From contig LSRY02000043.1 in assembly GCA_001643675.2 (NCBI GenBank), forward strand, positions 542,501 to 606,500: DNA of 64,000 nucleotides, read 5' to 3'. The position numbers were made by a program, and so were the translations under genes. Shown piece by piece: positions 24,000 through 34,530 of this stretch; position 1 is the first letter of the stretch, and each line of letters begins with the position of its first letter. The notes beneath the pieces are model-generated. The model made no database searches and had not been told where the DNA came from. It saw only the letters and a program-made list of their open reading frames with translations. This stretch comes from Monocercomonoides exilis. Taxonomy: Eukaryota > Preaxostyla > Oxymonadida > Polymastigidae.

Positions 24000-25850
24000 T
24001 CTGCAGAAAGTTGCTGTTTTTCCGAAGCAAAAGTTGATAATTGATCTGGTGATAGGGTTGCAGGAGGAGAATATCGAAATGGAGATGTTTAACTTGTTGC
24101 TACGGTGAATGTGCTGGACAACTAGAAGACAACGACCTGATGCTTCAGCTGTGCTCGCTGGACTTGATGGTGCGGAAAATGCGAACAGCTTTGCTGTTCT
24201 GGCCAAGAGAAAGAGAGTCATTTCAAATAAAAATTCCATGTTGAGTGCTATTAGTGAAGTCCATTTCGTTGTTGCCTAATGGGTTGCTGAAGAAGCCATG
24301 TTGCAGATGCGAAATACTTCTGCTTATTGAGCATCACTTATGAATCGCTGAAGAGCTATTCGGAAAACTGTTGTGCTTCCAAGGGAAAATGGAACACCGC
24401 TCTGGGCAATGGATTTTTTGGCTGTTACACTCGCTGTACTGCTGTTTCACTTGGATATGTTACTGCAGAGTGGATTGAGCAAGATGGCAGTAAAGAAGGA
24501 GTGGGTCATGCTGAAGTGGCTTCCCTGCTGATTTGGAACAGAAGAAGCAGAAGAAGAAGGAAGTGTGTACAGCAAGGGATCCGCCAAGGAGTCAGTAGAA
24601 GGAAGAGTGGGACAATACGAAGGAAAAGCGACAGCTGGTGAGGATGCAGTTGTTGAAAATAGCTACAACAGCGATGAGAAAGATGTGGCGAAGTGAACAG
24701 GTACAAGATTTCCAGAGGTTCAATCGACTTTCACGTCAGCAAGGGAGATATGGGTGTCGAAGAAAAAGGAGGCAAAGATTCAGGATGCGTTGCTGATGGA
24801 AGGTGCGATGTGGAGTACGGCTGTGAAGAGTGAAGCGCAGGAGGCAAGCGGGGAGCATCACGGCGGGCAAAGGAGACGATGTCTTGGTAGACGAATATCT
24901 GCTGGGCGCGTTAGAAGGTGATGAAGGGGAGAAGTTCGATATCTGCATCGAAATCCAAATCAAGATCCGTATGGAAGGAGTCGGAACAACAGTTTGAGGT
25001 GTTTGTATCGAGGGAGTGCTGTGTGAAGTCGATGGAAAGGAGGGACTCGTTGATCTGGGCGGGGATGGAGGAGTACCGGAAAAAAACATCCTTTCCGAAG
25101 AAGGCGTCTTTCAGGCGAAGTGGAAGTTGAGGATGGAGAAGGGGAGATGGGGGCCGGCTGTGGACAGCTCGAATCCTCTAAGCTCGTCGAGGGCGCTCAG
25201 GTTCACGCTGGGCATGTTCCAGTTGAAATGATCTGCATCCATTTCTGCCTTCATCTAACTCCCTGACGCAAACACCTTTCTGCCCTTCCACGTATTGCAT
25301 CTGGCAAACATCACGTGCTCGAGGGCAAATTGCCTGGTGGCATCTGCCTCCCCCATCAACACCCCTCTGCCCAGGCCAGAGCTTTGTTCCTGCCTCCATT
25401 ATTTGAAACAGTGTCTTCCTTGAAGCACGAATCATGAATCAACAGGACAGCCCCTGCCTCCAGCTTTGTGGCAACACATTCTTCTTTGTCCTTCGTTTGG
25501 TTCCTCATTTCCTTCTCTGCTTCGCATCTTCCCACTCCCACAATCTTCACCTGCTCCCCTTCTCAACTCGACTTCTGTATATGATCAAAAATCATTTTGC
25601 TTCCCTTCACAATGCTGTAGTCTGTGCACTCTGTCAGTAAAAATATGTAACAAACCTTTTCGCCCAGTATTTCGAAGTCGCTCAGTATCAAACTTTCAGA
25701 TCCGAGTATTATCAGCTAGAAGCTCAACCTCTCCTCATCTCCAAGTTGCAAGCTGCGACTTGTGTTGCACTATTCGTATGATTGTTTTGTCTTTGAGGCT
25801 GAGCAAGCGGTTCGATGAACCAAAAGCTGTCTAAATTATGGATCAAATTA
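24000..25850 (+). pseudogene. Decayed GC-rich coding island, unidentified
   Basis: A forward reading keeps normal protein composition for ~1.8 kb but is broken by about a dozen stops and at least two frameshifts. Recognisable segments include LQKVAVFPKQKLIIDLVIGL (24000), AKIQDALLMEGAMWSTAVKS (near 24780) and, one frame over, GKEGLVDLGGDGGVPEKN (near 25035). No family is recognised. Composition is much richer in G/C than the flanks. It lies within the 5-kb GGGTGATT element and may be its captured cargo. Confidence 0.55.
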
Positions 25851-26674
25851 TAAGTCAGAAGAATATTTATCATCAATTGATACGGAGTTGTTGGTGAATT
25901 TAGAAGATGAATAATTGTTTCAAAACAATAATTGAAGAAAGGCAGTGGGCGAAGTTATCAGTCATACAACAGATGGTTGAACCTAAAAGGAGGAAGTGGA
26001 AGAAGTGTCGTTGAAGAAGAAGCTTGAGGAAGATGAGAAGGAAGAAGAATGGATGTCTGCGAGGAAATCATAAATATGCTTAGGAAGTTTAAAATTTATC
26101 TGAAAATGAACTTCTTGAATTGCATTGCCTTTTCCTTTGCATTTTTAAAACAAAAATTTTCAATAACATTTTTTGATCAGTTTATTTGGAAATTCATTTT
26201 ATTTAGTAAAACAAACACAACTCATTGTTTTTTTGATAAATGTTATTCACAATAACACATTTATAATGCAATTGATTTTGAAAATATGATATATTCAGCA
26301 AATTATTATAAAATTTTAAAAACAAATTTCAAATTTTCTTTTCAGAAATTTTGTTACACATATTTTTTCGAAGAAGAAGAATGATTATGTTTTTGTGATA
26401 ATTGTTAATTAATTTTTTAAACTGGCAAACTTATGTTTTGTCTGTGTGTTGAAGTTTTGATATTTTTTGGATAACATTTTCTATTTTTTGAAAATATGAA
26501 ATAAAAAGTATAAAAAACAAATTCAAATCTACAATTAATTAATAAATATAAAATATTAAACTACATTTTCGAATAATATATTAAAAAAACTTTCAAATTA
26601 ATACAACCCTTATAGAAAAATTTTCTTGATCAAACGTCGGAAATTTTTATGATATCAAAAAAAATCACCCACAT

Positions 26675-27480
26675 GGATCAACGTTCATTCAATTCGACAA
26701 TTGGAGACTTGGAGAATTGAAGAACCAGCGTGTTTGGGGATTGAGAAAAGGGGAAATAAGAGTGAGAATTCAAAAGGATGAAACGCAAGGAGGATATCCA
26801 AACAATCTATTTGTGGTATAATTTTTTGATTTATGAAAAAATTCACATTTTGTTCCAAACTTCTTTTGCTTTCATATCTTAATATGTTTGACATTATCAC
26901 GATTAAAATTGAATTTTTTATATTTCCATTATTATAATTTAGACAAACAATTCAGAACAAACGTTGTTCTTTTGGAAATGACAGAAGAATATGTATGAAA
27001 TGTGATTCAGAGCTCAACATTTTTACTCGAAAATTCGAAGAGAAAGGAAAGAAGCAAAAAAGAATTGTTTGTGCTGTGGAAGAAAATTTGTTATTATCTG
27101 GGAAGAAATGTAGACAATTATTAATGTAGTTAGATGAAAAATGAGTCATTCAAAATGACACCAAAAGAAGAAGCGATGCTCATGAAATGGACAGAATTCA
27201 ATCATTATTTATGAAATATGAAAAGGAAAGAGAAGTGGCTAAAATTTTTGAAGAAGAAAGAGGACCTAACATTGTTCACCGAAGGGAAAAGCAGAAAAAC
27301 ATGTTTTGTTAAGTATTTCTATCTAAGAAATTATTAGTGCAACAATCTCAAAGACATTTCACTGATGCGACGAGAGGTTTTCAGATGGGTGGAGAGCGAC
27401 AGTAGGCTGTAGATAGCTTAGTGAGAGAGAAATAAAACATAATCTTGCATTGGCATTTACATACACGCAGCAAGGAATTT
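26675..27480. other. AT-rich region without supported gene
   Basis: Short frames only. Nothing recognised. Confidence 0.4.
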
Positions 27481-27519
27481 ATTCACGTAGATATGATGTC
27501 TGATTTCATTTTTTTAACT

Positions 27520-30045
27520 GCAAGAAAAAAGCCATAACAAATCTCATTTCGCTGAAACTGCTCCTTCTTCTTTCTGCTCTTTCTCTTCTTCTTCTGCTTC
27601 TTCTTCTTCTTCTTCAACCTCTTCCTCTGCTTCTTCTTGTTTTTCATCATCTTCATCAAAATCTTCTTCTTCTTCTTTTTCCTCCTCCTCCTCCTCTGAT
27701 TCTGTTGATTCAGCTTCAGCATTAGCATCAGCTTCTTCCAATTCTCAGAACTCGACCGAGAATACTTCTTCATCTCCAACGCAAACAGCACAAAATGAAT
27801 CAGATAAAACACAATCTTCCACGTCATCTTCTTCTTCTGCTGCTTCATCGTCTTCTTGCGCATCCGCTTCATCAAAATCATCATCATTTTCTTCTTCTTC
27901 TTCATCTTCCTCTTCCCTCTCCAATCCACCAGCACAGCCAGTCCAGCCATTCATTTTCCACACTTCCCAAGAGATGAAGCTGTTTATGATGAGACAGCAG
28001 CAGCTGATGTATGCAAACATGATGATGTCGAAGAAGGAAGAGGAGAAGAAGAAGGAGAAGAAGAAGAATAAGAAAGGAGGGGTGAGCGAGAAAGGAGGAA
28101 GGAATAAGAAGAAAGGAAGAAGAAGAAGAAGAAAAAGAAGAAGAAGATGATGATGATGAAGATATTGGAGTGTATGAAGAGGAGAGGGAAGAAGAAAGAC
28201 AAAGAAGCTGCAGAGATGGTGGAGAAAGTGGAGAGAGAGAAAGAAGAGGAGAAGAAAGAATTAGAATTAGAAAGAGAGAAGGAGAAGGAAGAGTGGAAAG
28301 CGGAAGAAGAGAGGCCGAAGGAGGAGATGAGGAATATGAGTGAGCAATTTGAGAATGAAAAGAAGAATTTGGCAGAAGAACATGCAGCAGAAGTGGAGGC
28401 GATGAAGCAGGCGATGAATGGCATAGCGAAGGAGAACCAGAGAGAGATGGAAAAGAAAGAGGAAGAGTGGAAGATAATAGCCAGAGAAAAAGAAGAATTG
28501 CGGGAAGCGGAGAAATGAGAGCTTTCGGAGAAATTGAGAGTGTTAAAGGAAGAATTGGAGAAGGAGAAATCAGAAAAGGAGCTATTGAATGAGGCAGCAA
28601 AAGCAGTGAAGCTGAATGAAGAAGCACTTCCTGAGACTCTTAAAGAGCATTACTCAAAAGATTTGACATTGGAACAAGAACAGACAAAAGAAGCAGAAAA
28701 AAGAAAGAGAAAGAAAAGGAGAAGGAGAAGGAGAAAAAGAAAGAAGATGAAAAAAGAGCAGATAATGTTGCAAATTTTCTCACTTCATCTTCTCCTCTTT
28801 CCCTTCCCAATGAAAACAATGAAATTGATAATCTTTTTGCCTCTCTACCAAAAGATGTGCTGAAGACAAAAGAGACAGAAGAGAAAACCAGCTCAGATAA
28901 AGATGAGGGAGAAGACTTGTTTGTGTCTGAGAATCAGAAACGAACTTAAATTAAACCAGCAACTTCATCATCATCATCATCAGAATTAACATCACCAATA
29001 GATACTTCTGTTTCTTCTTCTGTTGAAACAGCTGCTTCTGCTTCTAACTCTGAAATTGCTCTTTCTGGATTGAATTCTTCGCTTTATCATCTTCTTCATC
29101 TTCTTCATCTCTTATTCCACCTCGCTTCGCTGCCCGCTTAACTCTTCTGGATCCCTTGCTCTCAGATACAACGGACCAGTCACTCTCCGAATTCACAAAT
29201 ATTACCGCAATCGCGTCTGACTTGAAATCTCAGTCAAACAACGAATTTTTGCGGAGTAATTATCAGCAAGCAGAGAATCTGTAAAACTCTTCACTGAAAT
29301 ATAGTCTTGCACATAAGCTGCTTCGTGTGGCTGAGTAGGGGAATCTGACTGAATGCATAAAGAATCAGAAGAGCTGGAGGAGGAGTGTGACTTATGCTAC
29401 GAGGGACATGTATTTTCAGAATGGGATTATAGAAGCAGAGCTGTGGAGGGATGCAGGTTACGAGAGGATGGGGAAGGAGAGGAGGAGGAAAGTGAAAGAG
29501 AGAAAGAAAAAGAAAGGGTTTTGCAGCAAATGCTCCTGGCTGAGATGAAGAAGCTGGAGAAAAAAAAGAGAGTGTGATTTTGATGGAAAGAAAGTGAGTG
29601 TTTGTGTGGCGCTTTATATTCTTCTCCTGTTTCTAATAACAAAGTCAAGAAACATCCATTGTATTCATTTTTTTTTTTGATTGCGGTCTTCGACAAACTC
29701 ATCACAATCAACGCCTGCTTCATGGTGATTGTGTGGAAGGAAGAAGCAGGGAAGATGGCTTCCTGCTCCACTCTTCCGCACTTCGACTCTCCACTCTGCG
29801 CTTGTTTTGATCAGAGCAAGTGAAGACTCATCAGCAGTCCATACGACGGTATTGCGATTATCGATAACAAAACCAAAGAGGTTGTCAAAAAAGTTGTCAG
29901 TACTCTGTTTCTCACAGTGCCAAAAGTGCAGTCCAAGGCTAACGAGTTCATTTCGTATGAACTATCATATGACCTATCAACTCAACATGCTTTTGCTTCA
30001 TCTGACTGTTTATACAACAAAGGGTATTCTGATAATGTTTGATTT
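27520..30045 (+). pseudogene. Decayed Ser-rich/coiled-coil protein gene
   Basis: Forward reading starts after a possible splice acceptor (TTTTTTTAACTGCAAG) near 27523. It gives a Ser-rich segment, then PPAQPVQPFIFHTSQEMKLF near 27950 and a Lys/Arg-rich stretch. After a frame change at about 28147 a clear coiled coil follows (NEKKNLAEEHAAEVEAMKQA). It is stopped by TGA at 28516 but continues in the same frame (LRVLKEELEKEKSEKELLNE). Later frames hold the coherent segments ATRDMYFQNGIIEAELWRDA (near 29400) and DGIAIIDNKTKEVVKKVVST (near 29850), again separated by stops and frame changes in purine runs. I read this as one large, dead gene. The minus-strand Glu-rich frames here are shadows. Confidence 0.5.
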
Positions 30046-30511
30046 TGTTAAGCTCAATCTCAATCTCTCTTTCATTTACACTTTTTGGTTCATACCTCTT
30101 TTGCTTTATTCTTTGACTTCAATGAATTTATTTTCTTTTTTTCAATTTTCTGAACCATAAGAAAAAATATGAACATAAATAAAACTGAACATTCATATTT
30201 TGCTAAGCCGCGTTCAACAAAAAGTTGGCAAGAAAGCTTGATACTAAATAGAATTAAGCATTTAGATCCTGACGATCCCGAGGGGTGCTTGATGCACTTT
30301 CTTTTCAACTTCAAAAATGGAAAACCCTTTCGGGAAGCCATCGAAACCATTTTCCAGAGTTTGTTATTATTTCATAATTTTATTGTTTTATTTGTCATTC
30401 ACTTATTTCAAATATTAATTGATTTCTAACAATTTTTTATTTCTAACAGAGAAAATTGAAAAAATTGAAAACAATCTATCGAAATATTATAAAGTCACTT
30501 CAAAAAAAGAT

Positions 30512-33500
30512 GGCATAGGTTCAAATGCGTTCCTTTTGCAATTTCCCTTTTTAAACGCTCAATTCATAACGAAAAATTAGATAATAATTATTAAAAAACT
30601 TTTTATGGACCGATTTTTCGAAAAAATTTTTCTTGTTGAAAAAAATAATTTTTGAAAAATGACCCATAAAAACATGAATTTCATTAAAAAAATATTCATA
30701 TTTCATAGATAATGGAATTTTCACACATCAAAAGTGTTTGCATGATTATATAGACTTATTTTATTTGTTAATTTTCATTAGAAAAAATATAAATCACGAA
30801 CAAAAAAATTAATTAAATATCTTTGATCTAACCCACAATAAATTTATTTATTATATGAAAAGTTAAATATGCTGTTTGAGCAGAAATCGAACTCAAAAGT
30901 TTGTGATTCGCTCACTTTTATATGTTAATATAAGTATATAATGATATGCGCACTAGTTTTATATTGAAAACTGATTTTATTATAAGTGACACAAACGCAT
31001 GCATTTTTACTTCCATGTTGTTAAGCTGAAAGATTAAAATTTCAATATTGGTTGCAATGGAACACAAAAGGTGTTATATGATTCATTCTGTCAACAAAAT
31101 ATTCATTTTTTTTTTTTCAAATATTTTCTATTCCTTTGATATGTCAATGAATTTTTATATTAGTCTCGATCAAAACATGCTTTTATGAATAAATCTTGCA
31201 AAAATTAACAATAATCACACAAAACAATTCACTATTGTATTATATAAACAATGAACTTTATAAAAGTTTGTTTTTTCTTTATAAAAAAGAATTGTTTGAA
31301 TGAGATTTATTTAACTCTAACAGTGAATTTGATGTTGTGATATGTAAAAGCGAGGAAGATCCATGCTTCACAATGTGGAAAGGGATGGAAAACATAAAAG
31401 GCGAAGAAGGAAATATAACAATTCAGATTGAAGGATCCACAGTTATTCAAGATTCATTCAACTAGTCCAATTATCAGATCAAAAAGTCACCTTTGATGGG
31501 AGAATAGAATTTGAAAGCAATATTGAATTTTGAAAAGGCAATTGGAAGTCAACTGGAATATTTCATGGAAAATGATATTCATCTTGAATTGTTCAACATC
31601 CAACTTCATCTGACATCGGGATTTGACAACTCAGCCAAAACAATTATTTCAAACAAAGGAGGAGAATTGGTGATACGCGAATGTTCATTCCATTCAGAAG
31701 CAGTAGTTAACAAAAGATTTGATTGTGTATTTGTGGATGTGATTGGAGGAAGTGTGGATGTGAAAGATGAAGGATCATTCACTCAAGAATGGCTTGTTGG
31801 ATGTTCGAGTTCATTGACAATGAGCCGACTTTCATTTGTTGTGAAAGGTCAGTTGAAAACGAGGAGAAATTCATTCATTCATTCAACATCAACAATCAAC
31901 ATGACGAACTGTTCAGTCTCATTTGAGAGTGGGGAATTGATCGATGGAATGATAGGATACAGCATCATTAAGATGACAGGAGGAAATCTGATTGCTGATG
32001 GATTTGTGATGAAAGAGTGTGTGCTGACGAAGTGTGTGAGAGAGAGAAGCACAGAACGCGGAGGGATGAAGATGTTGATGAAGAGAGGAGATACGGATGT
32101 GAAAGGGAGTGGGTGTTTGTTTGGGATGTGTGTGTGCTCAACAGGGAATGGAAGGGGAAAATGGATGATGATTGATGCACTTGATTTGAATGGTGAATGC
32201 TCCAACACGAAAATGCCAGCACTTGGGCTGAGATTGGAGAACATCCGATTCATGATGAATGATGCGTTTGTGGGGAAGGATGTGTTCATCAAGTGCCACT
32301 CGATTGGGAAACAGGTCAATAAAACGCTGTTTGAACTGAACTTCAGCCAGGAGGCACTGAAGGGGGAGAACTCGATGTGTGGGAGCGATGGAGAAGGGAA
32401 AGTTGATGTTGATCTGATGCTGCTGATTACGTTCAATTATTCTTCATAGGTGTATGTGTGTGTGAATGGGAGTGGCAACAGGCAGTGTGGAGCACATAAC
32501 GGTCCGTGTGAGAGCATTGGAAATGCTGTGCAACACATTCAAAAAAGTGTTGTGAATATGATTCTGATTGATGGGGAAGGGATGATGGGAGAGGGATGCG
32601 TGATTGGGGATGTGAGGATGGTGTCGATGCGGAGGGAGAAGGCGACAGTGCATTTTGAGGGGAAGATGGAGGAAAGAGGAGAGAAGAGGAGAGGAGCATG
32701 ATGGTGTTTGTGAATAAGAGTGTGGCGGAGAGGTGTTTGTTTGTGTTAGGAGAGGCATTTGAAGGGGTTGAAGAGAGTGTTTTGAAAGAGAAGGATGAGA
32801 GATTGGAGATTTCAGAATGCTTTTTCAACTCAACAGCAATGGATCTTGTGATGAAAAGCATGATTCTTCATGTCGAGAGTGGAGAGTTGAAGATGAGCGA
32901 AACGTTGTTCAGTGGAATTCATTCAGCTGTGCCACTTCTGTCATTCTGTGGAGAATCGGGTGCATCAATTGTTGAAACCCGAATGTTGAATATCGAGTGT
33001 GAGGGGGAAGTTGTGAGAGTTGGGGGAAAAGCGAAGACAGAGATGAAGGAAGTGAAGTTTGAGAATATCTAAGTAGCTTCTGAATGAAGCGTGTTGAAGA
33101 TGGATGGAGCTGAAAGGGGGTTGAGTGTGCTGAACTGCTCTTTTGCTCAATGCAAGTGCACAAACAAGAGAGGAAAGATGATGAGGATATGTGAATGTGT
33201 GGATGTGAGAATTGGATCGAGTACGTTTGATGGAGAGGAAGGAGGTGAAAGAGAAGGAAAGCATGGGAATGAGGATAATGGAAGAGGAGAAGAGATTTGC
33301 AGATTGAACGAATTTCTTTTTGATGTTGTGAAGAGTTCTGTGATGATGAAAGATTCTTCATTGTCGAATTCACAAGAAGGTGGAATAACAATGAGCATAG
33401 AAAGAATTAGAATTATAACAGAAAACATTCAACATTATTTATTGAGACTTCTTCATTTTGCAGAAACTGCAATAAACTTATTTTTTTGTTGCAAATTCTA

Positions 33501-34530
33501 GGTTGTTATTGTTTTTAATTGTTTTGATAGAGCTGCATGTATATAAATATCTTATTCATTTTTGCTTGATGTTTTATTAACGATTTTGAGGATAAAATGA
33601 TTTTAATATTTTTGAAATAGACACGATAAGAATTATTTCAAAAGCAGTTTCACAATTTGAAATATTTATTCGCTAAACTCGCTTTTCATTGTTTGAATAA
33701 AAAACATTTCTATTTACGTTTGTAACATGTAATTATCAACGAAAATATGAAAAGAATAAAAAAATAAACTTATAAAATAAATTCACAATTATTCACAATT
33801 CAAAATAATTTAGAGACTTTAAAAGATTAATAAAACCAAATAATTTCCGGTTTCATTGCATTTAAAAAAAGAAATTCTGAATTAAAAGTTAAAAAAATGA
33901 AAGAATATGTTTGTTTTTCAAAGATTCAAATAAACTTAACATTGTTTATTCGTTAGGAGGTTTTGCTAATATTTTTTTGAACCATTGCAATCCTCTTTGA
34001 AATTTAAATTTTGTAGCCGTAAAGCTTTCAAGCTAAAAATAACATGTTTATCTGTTTGAAATAAGGAGCTGTTTTCAATATAAAACTAGTGCGCATATCA
34101 TTATATACTTATATTAACATATAAAAGTGAGCGAATCACAAACTTTTGAGTTCGATTTCTGCTCAAACAGCATATTTAACTTTTCATATAATAAATAAAT
34201 TTATTGTGGGTTAGATCAAAGATATTTAATTAATTTTTTTGTTCGTGATTTATATTTTTTCTAATGAAAATTAACAAATAAAATAAGTCTATATAATCAT
34301 GCAAACACTTTTGATGTGTGAAAATTCCATTATCTATGAAATATGAATATTTTTTTAATGAAATTCATGTTTTTATGGGTCATTTTTCAAAAATTATTTT
34401 TTTCAACAAGAAAAATTTTTTCGAAAAATCGGTCCATAAAAAGTTTTTTAATAATTATTATCTAATTTTTCGTTATGAATTGAGCGTTTAAAAAGGGAAA
34501 TTGCAAAAGGAACGCGTTTGAACCTATGCC
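30512..34530. mobile_element. Long-TIR element, GGCATAGGT ends, 8-bp target duplication (copy 2) with gene cargo
   Basis: 4019 bp with terminal inverted repeats of about 460 bp (30512-30971 and 34071-34530) starting GGCATAGGTTCAAATGCGTT. The direct repeat AAAAAGAT flanks it at 30504-30511 and 34531-34538. It shares its outer GGCATAGGT and a nearby AAACGC-type block with copy 1 at 17445, but the rest of the TIR is diverged. It carries no transposase; the interior is filled by a decayed beta-helix protein gene. Inserted in an intron-containing DDE transposase gene. Confidence 0.92.
31330..33501 (+). pseudogene. Decayed beta-helix (pectin-lyase-like) surface protein gene
   Basis: A forward frame from about 31330 runs through CSFHSEAVVNKRF, VDVIGGSVDVKDEGSF and MTNCSVSFESGELI, repeating the hydrophobic-N/S-C rungs of right-handed beta-helix proteins. 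It then reads VYVCVNGSGNRQCG..GPCESIGNA near 32450, the signature seen repeatedly in large oxymonad surface proteins. In-frame stops occur near 31463, 31505, 32447, 33070 and 33082, and a frame change near 32698 leads into MMVFVNKSVAERCLF. The reading ends at 33501. No signal peptide or membrane anchor remains. It occupies almost the whole interior of the long-TIR element, so it was mobilised as cargo. Family assignment is from recalled motif style, not a search. Confidence 0.6.

Larger units (their letters stand above)
21660..26670. mobile_element. 5-kb element with GGGTGATTTTTTTTGA ends and ACAT target duplication
   Basis: 5011 bp bounded by GGGTGATTTTTTTTGA and its inverted complement, with the non-palindromic 4-bp direct repeat ACAT outside both ends (21656-21659 and 26671-26674). 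The first eight bases match family A MITEs (14926, 40509, 43447, 60770), so this may be a long relative of those MITEs. The interior contains decayed coding relics but no recognisable transposase. The repeat pair is short, so a chance pairing cannot be fully excluded; the matching ACAT makes it unlikely. Confidence 0.65.

Noticed and set aside
28900-29400. In-frame TAA/TAG at places where Gln would fit (also near 31463, 31505 and 32447), suggesting TAR = Gln as in the oxymonad Streblomastix.
   Set aside because: The intact genes (1478, 675 and 2097 codons, plus the MSH5 exons) contain many CAA/CAG Gln codons and no internal TAA/TAG, and the decayed regions also contain TGA and frameshifts. 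Decay explains the stops better.
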